From Azoarcus sp. TTM-91 (lineage in GTDB: Bacteria > Pseudomonadota > Gammaproteobacteria > Burkholderiales > Rhodocyclaceae), in NCBI RefSeq assembly GCF_012911025.1, contig NZ_WUEI01000005.1, positions 1 through 64,000 of the forward strand: DNA of 64,000 bases, written 5' to 3'. The notes beneath the pieces were generated by a model, which was given only the letters and a program-made list of their open reading frames with translations, did not search any database and had not been told where the DNA came from. This document shows positions 25,374 through 36,232 of this stretch, piece after piece. The first letter of the stretch is position 1. Each line of letters starts with the position of its first letter. Position numbers and translations under genes: made by a program.

Positions 25374-26684
25374 TCAAGCGCCAAAAGGATGGCGCCGCAG
25401 GATGGTTTCATCCCGCTCGGGTCCAGTGGAAATCACATCAATGGGGATCTCGCAGATTTCCTCGATGCGGTGCAGATAGGCCCTCGCCTCCTGGGGTAAC
25501 GCATCCCAGGTCTGCGCCCCGAAGGTGCTGCCTCCCCAACCCGGCATGGTCTCGTAGATCGGTTCGCACCGAGTCACCTCTTCAGCCCCCATCGGCAGCA
25601 GATCAATGCGCTTGCCATCGAGCTGATAACCCGTGCAGAGCTTGAGCTCCTTCAAACCATCCAGCACATCCAGCTTGGTGATACACAGGCCAGTCACGCC
25701 GTTGATGATGATGGAACGCTTCAGCGCCGCCAGATCCAGCCAGCCACAACGCCGCTTGCGGCCGGTCACTACGCCGAACTCACGCCCCTTGGAAGACATC
25801 TGCTGACCCGGCGTACCTGCCGTCTCAATATCCAACTCGGTCGGGAACGGCCCACCCCCGACGCGGGTGCAGTAGGCCTTGGTAATCCCCAGCACGTAGT
25901 GCAGGCGCCCCGGACCAACACCCGAGCCCGCAGCCGCCTGCCCGGCAACGCAGTTGCTGGAAGTCACGAACGGGTAAGTACCGTGATCGATGTCGAGCAA
26001 CGTGCCTTGGGCACCCTCGAACAACAAGCTGCCGCCAGCCTTATTGACGGCATACAGCTCAGCCGAGACATCTGCCACCATCGGCAGAATCTCCGCGGCG
26101 TCAGCCATGGCCTCGTCGAACACCGCCTGGAATTCAATCGCTTCTGCACCCAGGTGCTGGGTCAGGACGAAATTGTGATACTCCAAGTTGGCCTTGAGCT
26201 TCTCTGCAAAGCGCTCCCGGTCGAACAGGTCATAGACGCGCAACGCACGCCGCGCCACCTTGTCCTCGTAGGTCGGGCCGATACCCTTGCCGGTGGTGCC
26301 GATCTTGTCGCCGGCAGCCTTGGCCGCCTCCCGCGCACGATCCAGCGCAGCGTGATAGCCCAGAATTAGCGGACACCCCGGACTGATCCGCAGGCGGTCT
26401 CGCACCTTCAGGCCACCCTCTTCGAGCTTGCGGATTTCGCTCAGTAGATGATGCGCATCCAGCACAACGCCGTTGCCGATGTAGCAGGCCACGCCCTCGC
26501 GCACGATACCGGACGGCACCAGGTTCAGCTTGTACTCGGTCTGACCGATCACCAAGGTGTGACCGGCGTTGTGCCCACCTTGGAAACGCACTACGCCTCG
26601 CGCGTGGTCGGTCAGCCAGTCGACGATCTTGCCTTTGCCCTCGTCGCCCCACTGGGTACCGACAACCACAACATTCTTTGCCAT
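25374..26684 (-). CDS. purA: Adenylosuccinate synthetase
   Basis: A 436-residue GTP-dependent ligase that joins IMP and aspartate in AMP synthesis. The N-terminal glycine-rich loop is [19 protein letters not shown] (Asp and Lys catalytic), followed by [11 protein letters not shown] (catalytic His). [31 protein letters not shown] and [12 protein letters not shown] are further family motifs. Length is typical (about 430). The ATG follows GGGAGAGTAAGGA. It is the last gene of the hfq-hflX-hflK-hflC-hisZ run, three bases after hisZ, and ends before a hairpin. Confidence 0.97.
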   Translation of the reverse strand: MAKNVVVVGTQWGDEGKGKIVDWLTDHARGVVRFQGGHNAGHTLVIGQTEYKLNLVPSGIVREGVACYIGNGVVLDAHHLLSEIRKLEEGGLKVRDRLRISPGCPLILGYHAALDRAREAAKAAGDKIGTTGKGIGPTYEDKVARRALRVYDLFDRERFAEKLKANLEYHNFVLTQHLGAEAIEFQAVFDEAMADAAEILPMVADVSAELYAVNKAGGSLLFEGAQGTLLDIDHGTYPFVTSSNCVAGQAAAGSGVGPGRLHYVLGITKAYCTRVGGGPFPTELDIETAGTPGQQMSSKGREFGVVTGRKRRCGWLDLAALKRSIIINGVTGLCITKLDVLDGLKELKLCTGYQLDGKRIDLLPMGAEEVTRCEPIYETMPGWGGSTFGAQTWDALPQEARAYLHRIEEICEIPIDVISTGPERDETILRRHPFGA

Positions 26685-26687
26685 TCC

Positions 26688-27842
26688 TTACTCTCCCTGA
26701 AGCGGCTCAACCGTCCAACGGCCGCCCCGCAGCACCAGTTGCCGGTCGCAACCGGCTTCGTTCCATGTTCCTTCATGCCCTGGCAAGGCATCCATGACGA
26801 TCTCGCCGCGCCCGCGCAGCGCGTCTATTTCCGCAACGAGGCCAGCCTCCCCGGAAATCGGCGCCAAGATCGCGCCGCTGACCTGCTGTCCGGGCAGATG
26901 CAAGACCAGTTCCCTGAGATCCAGGCTGAAGCCAGTTGCCGGACGCGCCCGCCCGAATGCAGCGCCGACACGATCGTAGCGACCGCCCAGCGCAAGTGCT
27001 GCTGGCGAGCCGCCGCCATAGGCGGCGAACACCACGCCACTGTGGTAGTGGTAGCCGCGCAGGTCCGCCAAGTCGAAGCTGATCGGCAGACCGGACAAGC
27101 TTTTCGCCAGCGCCCGCAGATCCTTGAGCGCAGCGGCAATCTCTTCGTCCTGCGGCAGCAGCGCCGCAGCCCTCTCGATGACTTCTGCCCCACCATACAG
27201 CTCAGGCAGCAGCAAGAGCGCAGCCCTCACCGGCTCAGGCACATCGGCAACCAAGGCCCGCAAGCCAGGCACATCCTTGGCCTGGAGCAAGCCAAACAGC
27301 TCTTCCTCGCGCCCCGGTACCAACCCCGCGCGCGCCGCCAATGCATGGAACAGCCCCATGTGGCCGATATCGATCCGGCTCGCCGGCACATCGGCAAGAC
27401 GCAACACCTCTGCCAGCAGGCGCAGGATCTCCACATCCGCCTCGATTCCGCCGTGGCCGTACAACTCCGCGCCGAGTTGCAACGGCTCCCGGGTTGCGGT
27501 GACCGAGGAAGGCAGGGTGTGAAGCACGCTGCCGCAGTAACAAAGCCGCGACACCCCCGTCCGGTTGAGCAGATGGGCGTCGATGCGCGTTACCTGCGGC
27601 GTCATGTCCGCCCGAACCCCCATGGTCCGGCCAGACAGTTGGTCGACCAGCTTGAAAGTACGCAGATCAAGATCCTGTCCCGCCCCGGTGATGAGCGAGT
27701 CCAGGTATTCAAGCATCGGCGGGGCAACCAACTGGTAACCCCGAACCCGGAAGGCATCCAGCAGCTTGCGCCGCAGGGATTCCAGCTGTTCAGCCTCGGA
27801 CGGCAAGGCGTCCTGTATGTAGTCGGGCAATACCCAGCGCAT
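26688..27842 (-). CDS. hisZ: ATP phosphoribosyltransferase regulatory subunit
   Basis: A 384-residue HisRS-like protein without tRNA-charging function that partners the short-form HisG in histidine synthesis. Class II synthetase motif 2 remnants are seen ([26 protein letters not shown]). The motif 3 arginine context is preserved as [27 protein letters not shown]. It lies 3 bp before purA and 8 bp after the DUF2065 gene in the conserved betaproteobacterial hfl-hisZ-purA order. It is distinct from the true HisS at 34.9-36.2 kb. Confidence 0.93.
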   Translation of the reverse strand: MRWVLPDYIQDALPSEAEQLESLRRKLLDAFRVRGYQLVAPPMLEYLDSLITGAGQDLDLRTFKLVDQLSGRTMGVRADMTPQVTRIDAHLLNRTGVSRLCYCGSVLHTLPSSVTATREPLQLGAELYGHGGIEADVEILRLLAEVLRLADVPASRIDIGHMGLFHALAARAGLVPGREEELFGLLQAKDVPGLRALVADVPEPVRAALLLLPELYGGAEVIERAAALLPQDEEIAAALKDLRALAKSLSGLPISFDLADLRGYHYHSGVVFAAYGGGSPAALALGGRYDRVGAAFGRARPATGFSLDLRELVLHLPGQQVSGAILAPISGEAGLVAEIDALRGRGEIVMDALPGHEGTWNEAGCDRQLVLRGGRWTVEPLQGE

Positions 27843-27850
27843 GAGGGACT

Positions 27851-28036
27851 TCAGTTGAAAATCAGGAGAAGGGCAACGCCCAGCAGCATGGAGGACAGCC
27901 CGATAAACCGGATCTGCCCATCCGCCATGCTTGCCAGACGCAAAAAAGTTTCGCGCCAGGCAGCTGGCGCGACAAAGGGAAGAATGCCTTCGATGATCAA
28001 CATCAGCGCGAAGGCAGTCAACAGGGTGTTACCCAT
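27851..28036 (-). CDS. DUF2065 small membrane protein
   Basis: A 61-residue protein with two hydrophobic segments (about 5-25 and 42-60) separated by a basic loop ([12 protein letters not shown]). It matches the DUF2065 family commonly found between hflC and hisZ. Function unknown; the position suggests an accessory part of the HflKC membrane complex. Spacing is 8 bp on each side, so it is within the operon. Confidence 0.88.
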   Translation of the reverse strand: MGNTLLTAFALMLIIEGILPFVAPAAWRETFLRLASMADGQIRFIGLSSMLLGVALLLIFN

Positions 28037-28044
28037 GAAGAAAC

Positions 28045-28926
28045 TCAGTTCCGGCGAGGGCCTCCGGAGCTCTTCATGAACTTGAAGAAGTCCGAACTGG
28101 GATCGACCACGAGCACATCATCCTTGCCGTCGAAGCTCGAGCGATAGGCCTCGAGACTGCGATAGAAAGAATAGAACTCCGGGTTCTGGCCAAAAGCCTG
28201 GGCATAAATCGCCGTTGCCTTCGCGTCGCCTTCACCCTTGACCTCTTGCGCAGAGCGATAGGCTTCGGCGATCAGAACCTCCCGCTGGCGATCCGCGTCC
28301 GCCCGGATCTTCTCGGCTTCAGCTCCACCCTGGGAGCGCAGTTCATTGGCCACCCGCTTACGCTCGGCTTCCATCCGGCGATAGACCGACTCGGACACCT
28401 CGGTAGGCAGATCGACGCGCTTCAGGCGAACGTCCACAATCTGCACGCCAATCTTGCGCGCATCCTGGTCGGCCTTGGTACGCATATCCTCCATGATCTG
28501 GTCTCGCGCGCCCGAAACCACATCGTGCACCGTACGGCGACCGAACTCTTCGCGCAGCCCCGCGTTCACCGTCTGATTCAGGCGGGTACGAGCCCGGGCT
28601 TCATCACCCGCGACGGACTCGTAATACAAGCGCGGATCGACGATGCGCCACTTCACGAAATGATCGACCAGCACGTTCTTCTTCTCGGAGGTGATGAAAC
28701 GCTCCGGCTCCGGCGTATCCATTGTGAGAATACGCTTGTCGAAATAACGCACGTTCTGGATCAGCGGCAGCTTGACATTGAGGCCCGGGGTCTCGATGAC
28801 CTCCTTTACCTCCCCCAGCTGGAATACCACCGCGTACTGACGCTGGTCCACGGTAAACAGCGACATAGAGGCCAGCACCAGCAGGAACAGGACAACGCCG
28901 GCAATCAAGGAAAGCTTGTCGCGCAT
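28045..28926 (-). CDS. hflC: HflC, SPFH-domain modulator of FtsH
   Basis: A 293-residue membrane-anchored SPFH/band-7 protein. A single N-terminal helix (about 5-24) is followed by VDQRQYAVVFQLGEVKEVIETPGLNVKLPLIQNVRYFDKR, the start of the band-7 domain. A long helical region rich in Glu, Arg and Ala (VYRRMEAERKRVANELRSQG) then follows. With HflK it forms the periplasmic cage around the FtsH protease. Its ATG overlaps the hflK stop by one base (TAATG). Length is slightly under that of E. coli HflC. Confidence 0.96.
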   Translation of the reverse strand: MRDKLSLIAGVVLFLLVLASMSLFTVDQRQYAVVFQLGEVKEVIETPGLNVKLPLIQNVRYFDKRILTMDTPEPERFITSEKKNVLVDHFVKWRIVDPRLYYESVAGDEARARTRLNQTVNAGLREEFGRRTVHDVVSGARDQIMEDMRTKADQDARKIGVQIVDVRLKRVDLPTEVSESVYRRMEAERKRVANELRSQGGAEAEKIRADADRQREVLIAEAYRSAQEVKGEGDAKATAIYAQAFGQNPEFYSFYRSLEAYRSSFDGKDDVLVVDPSSDFFKFMKSSGGPRRN

Positions 28927-30188
28927 TAACGATCTCCCCGTTCGCGGTTACGCATGAGCTCGCGGCTACGCGGATCGAACATGCCGGACTGCGCCGACGA
29001 CGAACTCGAGGCCGGAGTTGCCGCCTCATTCTGCGGTGTGGGCGTGGAGCCGGGACTGCTTCCTGCAGCCTGGATCAATTTATCCAACGGTAGGAACAGC
29101 AGATTGCCATTGCCCTTCGCGTCGATCATCACCTTGGACGTATTGGACAGCACTTGCTGCATGGTCTCGATATACAGGCGCTCACGCGTCACATCCGGGG
29201 CACGCCGGTATTCCGTGTAGATCTGATTGAAGCGGCTCGCCTCGCCCTCTGCGTTCGCGACTACACGGTCACGGTAAGCCTGCGCTTCCTCGATCAGGCG
29301 GGAGGCCGTACCACGCGCCCTCGGGATGACGTCATTGGCGTAGGCCTCGCCTTCGTTCTTCTGCCGCTCGCGGTCCTGCCCCGCCTTCACCGCGTCGTCG
29401 AACGCGGCCTGAACCTGCTCGGGCGGCTGCGCATTCTGCATGGTCACCCGGCTGATCTGGATACCAGTCTGGTAGCGGTCCAGGATGCGCTGCATCAGTT
29501 CATGGGCCGTGGCGGCTATTTCTTCACGCCCTTCGTAGAGCACGAAGTCCATCCGGCTTTTACCCACGATCTCGCGCATCGCGGTCTCCGCCACCTGGGC
29601 GACGGACTCATCCGGATAGCGGTTATTGAAGATGTAACTCTCCGGGCTGTTCAGCACGTACTGCACGGCGAACTGGATGTTGATGATGTTCTCGTCATCA
29701 GTCAGCATCAGCGACTCGCGCAGGACCTTGTTCCGCTCGGAGCCGCGATAGCCCACTTCGACGGTACGAACGCCGGTCAAGTCCACCAACTCATGGCTCT
29801 CGAAGGGATAGGGCAAACGCCAGCGCAGACCAGGCTCTGTCACTTCGATGAACTTGCCGAGACGCAATACAACGCCCCGCTGGTTGGCATCCACCGTGTA
29901 GAAACCGCTGGCCAGCCAAACGACCAGTACAAGGGCAACCAGCGCAGTGATGCCGCCGCCGAACTGCCTGAAGGAGAAGCCGGGACCCTGCGGGCCACCG
30001 CCATCGCGGCCGCCACCGGATCCACCATCGCGCCCCTGCCGCTTGCCACCAAACAGACTGGAGAGGCGCTGGTTGAAATCACGCCACACTTCTTCGAGAT
30101 CCGGAGGGCCTTGATTGTTACCGCGATTGCCTTCTCCGCGATCGCCGTTGTTGCCCTGGCCCCCCCAACGCGGGTCGTTTAGGGACAT
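28926..30188 (-). CDS. hflK: HflK, SPFH-domain modulator of FtsH
   Basis: A 420-residue partner of HflC. A Gly/Asn-rich N-terminal cytoplasmic segment (GGQGNNGDRGEGNRGNNQG) precedes one membrane helix (about residues 80-100). The band-7 domain (YTVDANQRGVVLRLGKFIEVTEPGLRWRLPYPFE) and a long coiled coil follow, then a Pro/Ser/Thr-rich tail. The ATG at 30188 is used; a GTG six codons upstream is in frame. It begins 14 bp after hflX and overlaps hflC. Confidence 0.95.
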   Translation of the reverse strand: MSLNDPRWGGQGNNGDRGEGNRGNNQGPPDLEEVWRDFNQRLSSLFGGKRQGRDGGSGGGRDGGGPQGPGFSFRQFGGGITALVALVLVVWLASGFYTVDANQRGVVLRLGKFIEVTEPGLRWRLPYPFESHELVDLTGVRTVEVGYRGSERNKVLRESLMLTDDENIINIQFAVQYVLNSPESYIFNNRYPDESVAQVAETAMREIVGKSRMDFVLYEGREEIAATAHELMQRILDRYQTGIQISRVTMQNAQPPEQVQAAFDDAVKAGQDRERQKNEGEAYANDVIPRARGTASRLIEEAQAYRDRVVANAEGEASRFNQIYTEYRRAPDVTRERLYIETMQQVLSNTSKVMIDAKGNGNLLFLPLDKLIQAAGSSPGSTPTPQNEAATPASSSSSAQSGMFDPRSRELMRNRERGDR

Positions 30189-30202
30189 GAGAATGCCTGT
30201 TA

Positions 30203-31348
30203 TCACTGTTGTAATGGAATGTCTGGCGCAGTCCCCGGCATGTCGCCCGCATTTGGACCAGATGCCTGGCTAGCCGTCTCGGCCAGCGCTTCTCGAAGCA
30301 GATCAAGCCCTTCGCCGGTTCTTGCGCTTAAAAAAACGCGCCTGATTCTATCACAGTCGCCCCTCTCGACCGCCGCGCTGGCATGAGTGAGGTCTATCTT
30401 GTTCCACACCATGATCTGCGGAACCTCGGCCGCGCCGATTTCGGCCAGCACCTGGTTCACCGCGGCGATCTGTGCATCTCTGTCCTCGCTGGCAGAATCC
30501 ACCACATGTAGCAGCAGATCAGCATGCGCGGTTTCTTCCAACGTCGCGCGGAAAGCCGCCACGAGGGCATGAGGCAGATCACGGATGAATCCGACCGTGT
30601 CCGACAACACAACGTTCCCCCCGCCAACATAAAGTCGGCGCGATGTTGTATCGAGGGTGGCGAAAAGCTGGTCGGCTGCATAGCTGCCAGCCTTGGTCAG
30701 TGCGTTGAACAGCGTGGACTTGCCGGCGTTGGTATAGCCGACGAGGGATACAGACAGGACGTCGCGCCGCTCCCGCGCTCGGCGACGCACCTTGCGCTGC
30801 TTCTCCATCTGCTGCAAACGGGATTTCAGTAATTTGACCCGGTTGCCCAGCAAGCGGCGGTCCGTCTCCAGCTGGGTCTCGCCCGGCCCCCGCAGACCGA
30901 TACCGCCTTTTTGCCGCTCCAAGTGAGTCCAGCCCCTTACTAGGCGGGTGGAAAGATGGTCCAACTGCGCCAGTTCGACCTGAAGCTTGCCTTCATGGCT
31001 GCGCGCGCGGAGCGCGAAGATGTCCAAGATCAGCGCAGTGCGGTCAATGACGTGGCAGTTCAGCTCACGCTCAAGATTACGCTGCTGCGCCGGCGACAAA
31101 GCATGATTGAAGATGACGAGGTCCGCGGCATTGGCGCGCAGGACTTCGCCCACCTCTGCCACCTTGCCGCGACCGGCGAACAAAGCCGGATCAGGTGCGG
31201 AGCGCCGCCCCTGGACCACCGCCTCGACGCTCGCCCCCGCGCTGGCAGCGAGCAATTTGAGTTCGGACAGACGCTCGTCGACGGCCTCTTGACCGAAGTC
31301 CAGTTGAACGAGAACCGCGCGCTCCCCGGATGCCGGGCGCTCAAACAT
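30203..31348 (-). CDS. hflX: HflX ribosome-associated GTPase
   Basis: A 381-residue GTPase that binds 50S subunits and rescues stalled or heat-damaged ribosomes. An N-terminal HflX domain ends in a coiled linker (ETQLETDRRLLGNRVKLLKSRLQQ). The Obg/HflX G domain has G1 GYTNAGKST, G3 DTVGFI and G4 NKID. The start MFERPASGERAVLVQLDFG at 31348 is the usual family start. An in-frame GTG at 31384 would add 12 residues and neither has a clear ribosome site. It follows hfq in the conserved hfq-hflX pair. Confidence 0.93.
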   Translation of the reverse strand: MFERPASGERAVLVQLDFGQEAVDERLSELKLLAASAGASVEAVVQGRRSAPDPALFAGRGKVAEVGEVLRANAADLVIFNHALSPAQQRNLERELNCHVIDRTALILDIFALRARSHEGKLQVELAQLDHLSTRLVRGWTHLERQKGGIGLRGPGETQLETDRRLLGNRVKLLKSRLQQMEKQRKVRRRARERRDVLSVSLVGYTNAGKSTLFNALTKAGSYAADQLFATLDTTSRRLYVGGGNVVLSDTVGFIRDLPHALVAAFRATLEETAHADLLLHVVDSASEDRDAQIAAVNQVLAEIGAAEVPQIMVWNKIDLTHASAAVERGDCDRIRRVFLSARTGEGLDLLREALAETASQASGPNAGDMPGTAPDIPLQQ

Positions 31349-31402
31349 GGGAGAGAATCCCGGCCGACGCTGGCGGTCGGCCACGAGCTTGGGAGCGGGA
31401 GA

Positions 31403-31648
31403 TCAGTTGCCGCCCTCGCCCGGCTCCTGCTGCTGGATCGTTACCGGGCGGGCAGGCACGACGGTGGAGATGGCATGCTTGTAGACCATCTGCGTCACAG
31501 TGTTCTTGAGCAGCACGACGTACTGGTCGAAGGATTCGATCTGACCCTGCAGCTTGATTCCGTTGACCAGATAGATCGATACCGGGACATGCTCCCGGCG
31601 CAAGGTGTTCAGAAAGGGGTCTTGTAGAAGTTGCCCTTTATTGCTCAT
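31403..31648 (-). CDS. hfq: RNA chaperone Hfq
   Basis: An 81-residue Sm-like hexameric RNA chaperone that pairs small RNAs with mRNAs. The Sm1 motif ([25 protein letters not shown]) and the Sm2 YKHAIS motif are intact, and Gln8, Phe42-type and Tyr/Lys/His residues of the proximal RNA face are present. The C-terminal tail is short (about 14 residues), usual for betaproteobacteria. The ATG follows AAAGAGGTTCAACG. A 109-bp gap upstream, with TACATT and TATAAA-like hexamers, probably holds the promoter that serves hfq through purA. Confidence 0.97.
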   Translation of the reverse strand: MSNKGQLLQDPFLNTLRREHVPVSIYLVNGIKLQGQIESFDQYVVLLKNTVTQMVYKHAISTVVPARPVTIQQQEPGEGGN

Positions 31649-31757
31649 CGTTGAACCTCTTTATTTTGTGTTTATATGAATGTATCGGATTTCGTGCTGC
31701 ACTGCCACATGCCAGTATGCATCGAAATCCCGGTGTGGGAATCGGGTTTTTCCGCAA

Positions 31758-33086
31758 TCAATTCTTGGTCGCGTAGGGATTGTGCGCGGTCCGGAACTGT
31801 ATCCGCAAGGGCGTACCCTGGAGCTTGAAAGCCTCCATGAAGGTGCGCTCCAGAAAACGCACATACGAGTTCGGAATATTCTCCAAAGCATTACCGTGGA
31901 TGACGATCACTGGCGGGTTCATGCCGCCCTGGTGAGCGTATCGCAGCTTTGGACGAGCGCTGCCGTGACGTGGCGGGGCCTGTTTGGCCACCGCAGCCTG
32001 CATGGTGCGGGTAAGCCGGGGCGTGGACAGGTTGGCCATCGCTGCCGCATAAGCACCGTCCACCGACTTCAGAAGACCATTGATGCCTTCGGCCTTGAGC
32101 GCGGAAATCTGATGGAAGCGCGCAAATGACAGGAAACCGAGCTTGCGCGTCATGTCCTCTTTCAAGCGCTCCCGCCGGTAGTCATCCACCGCATCCCACT
32201 TGTTGACTGCCACCACCAGCGCGCGGCCAGTATCCAGCACGAAACCGGCGATGTGCGCGTCCTGGTCGGAAATGTCTTGCGCCGCATCCAGCACGAGCAC
32301 GACGACGTTGGACTCCTGGATAGCCTGCAGGGTCTTGATCACCGAGAATTTCTCGACGGCTTCGAAGACCTTCCCACGGCGGCGCAGGCCTGCGGTGTCG
32401 ATCAGCGTATAGGGCCGTCCGCCACGCTCGAAGGGAATCGCAATGGCGTCACGGGTCGTTCCAGGCATGTCGAAGGCAATGACCCGCTCCTCGCCCAGCA
32501 AGGTATTGACCAGCGTGGACTTGCCGACATTCGGACGGCCGACGATGGCCACCTTGGGCCCCTTCTCGGCGTCGTCTTCGGCGTCTTCGTCCTCCGGGAA
32601 GGGCGACAGCACGAGTTCAACCACCTGCTTGATCCCGTCGCCATGAGCCGCGGAGACCGGCAGCGGTGCGCCCAGGCCGAGCGCATGGAAATCCGCCGAG
32701 ACGATGGCCCGGTCCAACCCTTCCGCCTTGTTCACCACCAGGTGAACGGGCCGCCCCGCGCGCCGTAGTCGAGCAGCGATCTGTTCATCGTGCGGCGTCC
32801 TCCCCGCCCGGCCATCCACGAGAAACAGCAGGACGTCCGCCTCGGCGATGGCCTGCTCAGCCTGCCGAGCCATCTCGTGCATGATGCCGTCCTTGGCCAC
32901 CGGGTCGAAACCCGCGGTGTCTACCACCAGGTAATCCCGGTCACCGACACGCCCGACGCCATAGTGGCGGTCGCGGGTAAGGCCGGGTTGGTCAGCGACC
33001 AAGGCGTCACGCGTTTTCGTCAGCCGATTGAAGAGGGTGGACTTGCCGACGTTGGGGCGCCCGACCAGGACGATGGTAGGTTTCAC
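31758..33086 (-). CDS. der: Ribosome assembly GTPase Der (EngA)
   Basis: A 442-residue protein with two tandem G domains and a C-terminal KH-like domain, needed for 50S maturation. The first G1 loop is [12 protein letters not shown] (8-19) and the second is [12 protein letters not shown] (about 182-193). The G4 motifs NKAEG and NKWDAVD are seen. It lies about 20 bp after bamB and precedes hfq, a conserved order. Length is typical. Confidence 0.97.
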   Translation of the reverse strand: MKPTIVLVGRPNVGKSTLFNRLTKTRDALVADQPGLTRDRHYGVGRVGDRDYLVVDTAGFDPVAKDGIMHEMARQAEQAIAEADVLLFLVDGRAGRTPHDEQIAARLRRAGRPVHLVVNKAEGLDRAIVSADFHALGLGAPLPVSAAHGDGIKQVVELVLSPFPEDEDAEDDAEKGPKVAIVGRPNVGKSTLVNTLLGEERVIAFDMPGTTRDAIAIPFERGGRPYTLIDTAGLRRRGKVFEAVEKFSVIKTLQAIQESNVVVLVLDAAQDISDQDAHIAGFVLDTGRALVVAVNKWDAVDDYRRERLKEDMTRKLGFLSFARFHQISALKAEGINGLLKSVDGAYAAAMANLSTPRLTRTMQAAVAKQAPPRHGSARPKLRYAHQGGMNPPVIVIHGNALENIPNSYVRFLERTFMEAFKLQGTPLRIQFRTAHNPYATKN

Positions 33087-33106
33087 GTTCTTGTATCCGT
33101 TTCCGC

Positions 33107-34249
33107 TCAGCGCAGCTCGTAGGCGGCGATTTCACCGTCACGGCTCTGGGCGATGAACCCATTGCCGTAGGGACGCAGATCCGCGGTCACCGCGCTGCTG
33201 TCAACCCGCACGCGCGCGGCGAAGGCGCCGTCTTCGCGCTTCAACAGGTGGACATAACCTTCCAGATCGCCCACCGCAACATAGTCACCCACGATCAGCG
33301 GGCGCCCCACCGTACGACGCGCCAGCGCGTCCTGCTTCCAGATGCTCGCACCACTATAGACATCCAGCGCGTTCACCGCGTCCTTGTCATCGGTGATCAC
33401 AGCGAAGCGGGTGTCTCTGTCCATGCCTACGCTGCTCGACATTTCGCGAGACCACAGCGAATTGCCATTGGACGCGTCGAAGCAAGCCGCACGGCCCTGG
33501 TAAGCCACGGCGCACACCTCGCGGCGCCCGATAACCGGCGGGCCGACGATGTCAGCAACCCGCTCCAGCTCGGTCGAACCCTTGGGCGTCGCCACCGTCA
33601 GCTCCCACAACGCACCGCCGTTCGCGAGGCTGATCGCGACCAGCTTGCCGCCGGGAAAGCCAGCCAGCGCAACGCCACTCTCCAGCAACACCCCCGCGTA
33701 GGTCCGCAGACCCAGCGGCGGATTGTTGCGTTGGTAGACCCAGCGCCGCACGCCGTCCTTGGCCGACAGGGCAATCAAGCGGTGGTCCGAGGAGCGCACC
33801 ACTACGACATCATCATTGACCGCCGGCGGCGCCAGCACTTCGGCCCCGACCTGCGAACGCCAGCGCTCCGAACCGTTGGTGGCATCGTAGGCAATGACCG
33901 TGCCGTTGACCGTTACTACTACGGCCAGCTTGCCGTCGCTGCCCACACCAGCGGACAGCGGCGTCTTCGTGCTCGCCTTCCACACCGCGCGCCCGTCTTC
34001 ATAACGAGCAAGGTCGCCGCCTTCGGCCGCGGCGTAGACCGCGAAGCCCACCACGGCGGGCTGGAACACATAGTTCTTGGACTTGCCGATGTCCACGCTC
34101 CAGGTCTTCGCCAGTTGGGCCGACTGGGTGAAATCCACCAGCGGCGCAGGCTTGGGGCCATCGCTGGAAAATGGGTTCAGCGAGGAGCAGGCGGTCAGCA
34201 GTGCCACCGGCACCGCCAGGGAAAGGGAACGCAGAGAGACGGGGAGCAT
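33107..34249 (-). CDS. bamB: Outer-membrane assembly lipoprotein BamB
   Basis: A 380-residue lipoprotein of the BAM complex that inserts beta-barrels into the outer membrane. The lipobox is LLTAC, with Cys21 the lipidated residue. The mature part is an eight-bladed PQQ-like propeller with repeated units such as [18 protein letters not shown] and [15 protein letters not shown]. It starts 3 bp after yfgM and is followed by der. Confidence 0.94.
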   Translation of the reverse strand: MLPVSLRSLSLAVPVALLTACSSLNPFSSDGPKPAPLVDFTQSAQLAKTWSVDIGKSKNYVFQPAVVGFAVYAAAEGGDLARYEDGRAVWKASTKTPLSAGVGSDGKLAVVVTVNGTVIAYDATNGSERWRSQVGAEVLAPPAVNDDVVVVRSSDHRLIALSAKDGVRRWVYQRNNPPLGLRTYAGVLLESGVALAGFPGGKLVAISLANGGALWELTVATPKGSTELERVADIVGPPVIGRREVCAVAYQGRAACFDASNGNSLWSREMSSSVGMDRDTRFAVITDDKDAVNALDVYSGASIWKQDALARRTVGRPLIVGDYVAVGDLEGYVHLLKREDGAFAARVRVDSSAVTADLRPYGNGFIAQSRDGEIAAYELR

Positions 34250-34252
34250 CGA

Positions 34253-34897
34253 TCAACCTTCCAGCGATTCGAGTTTCACGCGCACGACTTCGCGCAGGGT
34301 AGCGGCCCGTTCGTCATCCTGACCGATGGCATCCATTGCGGCCTGATAGGCGGCGCGGGCATCGGCAGACTTGCCTTGGGCAGCCAACACATCGCCCTTC
34401 AGATCTTCGAAGCGGGCCTTGTACTGGCCGGCGGGTACCGGCTGCAACCGGGCCAGCGCCTCATCCAGCGCCCCCTGCTGCTGCAGCACTGTCGCCAGAC
34501 GCAGGCGCGCAAGATCGCGCAGCGACGGATCAGCGCCCTTATCGGCCGCCCACGCCAGCTGCGCCTTGGCGTTGTCCAGTTCCCCCTTGTGGAACTGCAC
34601 GCCGGCGGAGAGCAAGGCGCCCATCTGGGCATGGGTGGTGCCGGGATACTGGCCAATCAGCTGGCCGGCGGCGTCGCGCGCCTTCTGCGCGTCATCCTGC
34701 TCCACCGCCTGCTGCACCGCGAAGTAGAGCACGCCGGCTTCGCCCGCCTGCTTGCCCTGGTACCACTGCCAACCCTGCCAGCCGACCGCCGCCAACGCCG
34801 CCACGGCGATGAGACCAGTCACCCAGTTGCCGTAGTCTTCCCACCAACCCTTGAGCGCGGAGATCTGCTCCTGCTCCTCGAGGTCATACACCGCCAT
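34253..34897 (-). CDS. YfgM-type TPR membrane protein
   Basis: A 214-residue inner-membrane protein of the YfgM/TPR_21 family. A cytoplasmic N-terminus ([24 protein letters not shown]) leads into one membrane helix (about 25-43, [20 protein letters not shown]). A periplasmic TPR domain follows, with units such as [13 protein letters not shown] and [14 protein letters not shown]. The start overlaps the end of hisS by 14 bases. In E. coli, YfgM works with PpiD near the SecYEG exit; location between hisS and bamB is conserved. Confidence 0.9.
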   Translation of the reverse strand: MAVYDLEEQEQISALKGWWEDYGNWVTGLIAVAALAAVGWQGWQWYQGKQAGEAGVLYFAVQQAVEQDDAQKARDAAGQLIGQYPGTTHAQMGALLSAGVQFHKGELDNAKAQLAWAADKGADPSLRDLARLRLATVLQQQGALDEALARLQPVPAGQYKARFEDLKGDVLAAQGKSADARAAYQAAMDAIGQDDERAATLREVVRVKLESLEG

Positions 34898-36197
34898 CGT
34901 TACCCTCTTCGTTCGTCGATTCGTCGGTAAAAAGCAGGTCAGCAACCGCTTCCGGCAGACCTTCCAGGGAAACCCGCTGCTGGGCGCCAGCGCCGCGCAG
35001 CGGCTTGACGCCGACTTCGCCCGCCGCCGCTTCGTCCTCGCCGATGACCACCGCCACCGCTGCCGCACTGGCGTCGGCCTTCTTCATCTGCGACTTGAAG
35101 CTGCCGCCACCGCAATGGAGCAATGCCGCAAAGCCATGGCCACGCAGCGCCTCGGCCGCACGGAAGGCCAGGCGCATCGCGGCTTCGCCCTGGTGCACCA
35201 GATAGACGTCCGGCCGCACCTTCTCCGCCTCGCCGCCGCTCTCCTGCCACAGTGCAAGCAGGCGCTCGACCCCCATCGCGAACCCCGCGGCAGGCTGTGG
35301 CTTGCCACCCAGTTGCGCGACCAGCCCGTCGTAGCGCCCACCCGCACAGACGGTGCCCTGCGCGCCCAGGCGGGTGGTGACCCATTCGAAGACGGTACGG
35401 TTGTAGTAGTCCAGCCCGCGCACCAGCCGATGGTTCACCCGGTAGGGGATGCCAGCATCCTTGACCAGAGTCTGCACCGCGGTGAAATGCAACAGGCTTT
35501 CTTCGCCGAGATAGTCGGCCAGCTTGGGCGCCTGTTCGACGATCTGCTGCAGCTCGGGGTTCTTGGTGTCCAGGATGCGCAGCGGATTGGAGTAGAGGCG
35601 GCGCTTGCCGTCCTCGTCCAAGCGGTCCACATGCTGTTCCAGGTAGGCGATCAACGCCGCCCGGTGCAAGGCGCGCTCTTCCGCCGAGCCCAGGGAGTTG
35701 AGTTCCAGCGACACATCTTCCAGCCCGAGGTCGTCCCACAGCCGGGCGCACATGATGATGAGCTCGGCATCGATGTCCGGGCCGGCAAAGCCCAGTGCTT
35801 CGACACCGATCTGGTGGAACTGGCGATAGCGGCCTTTCTGCGGCCGCTCATGGCGGAACATCGGGCCGTGGTAGTAAAGCCGCTGCGGGCCGGAGCCGGC
35901 GATGAGGTTGTGCTGGATGGCGGCACGCACGCAGGAAGCGGTGCCTTCCGGGCGCAGCGTCAGACGCTCGCCGTTCAACGCGTCCTCGAAGGAATACATC
36001 TCCTTTTCGACGATGTCGGTCACTTCACCGATGGCGCGCTTGAACAACGGCGTCGGCTCGACGATGGGCATGCGGATGGGCCGGTAGCCATAGCTCTTCA
36101 GCCAGTCCCGCACGATGTCTTCGAAGTGTTCCCAGGTTTCGGCCTCGTCCGGCAGGATGTCGTTCATCCCGCGCAGCGCCTGCAAGGTCTGGCTCAT
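34884..36197 (-). CDS. hisS: Histidyl-tRNA synthetase
   Basis: A 437-residue class IIa synthetase. Motif 1 (the helix and strand around [22 protein letters not shown]), motif 2 ([14 protein letters not shown]) and the HisRS signatures [12 protein letters not shown] and [14 protein letters not shown] are present. The C-terminal anticodon-binding domain begins around [14 protein letters not shown]. Overlaps yfgM by 14 bases and begins 35 bp after ispG. Confidence 0.97.
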   Translation of the reverse strand: MSQTLQALRGMNDILPDEAETWEHFEDIVRDWLKSYGYRPIRMPIVEPTPLFKRAIGEVTDIVEKEMYSFEDALNGERLTLRPEGTASCVRAAIQHNLIAGSGPQRLYYHGPMFRHERPQKGRYRQFHQIGVEALGFAGPDIDAELIIMCARLWDDLGLEDVSLELNSLGSAEERALHRAALIAYLEQHVDRLDEDGKRRLYSNPLRILDTKNPELQQIVEQAPKLADYLGEESLLHFTAVQTLVKDAGIPYRVNHRLVRGLDYYNRTVFEWVTTRLGAQGTVCAGGRYDGLVAQLGGKPQPAAGFAMGVERLLALWQESGGEAEKVRPDVYLVHQGEAAMRLAFRAAEALRGHGFAALLHCGGGSFKSQMKKADASAAAVAVVIGEDEAAAGEVGVKPLRGAGAQQRVSLEGLPEAVADLLFTDESTNEEGNDGGV

Positions 36198-36232
36198 CTG
36201 TATCCGTTTCGCTCTGTTCGTTGCCGGGGGCC

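Noticed and set aside
31695..31715. TGGC...GTGC string upstream of hfq as a sigma-54 promoter
   Set aside because: Spacing between GG and GC is 11 bp and the -12 part is poor; ordinary sigma-70 hexamers are nearer.
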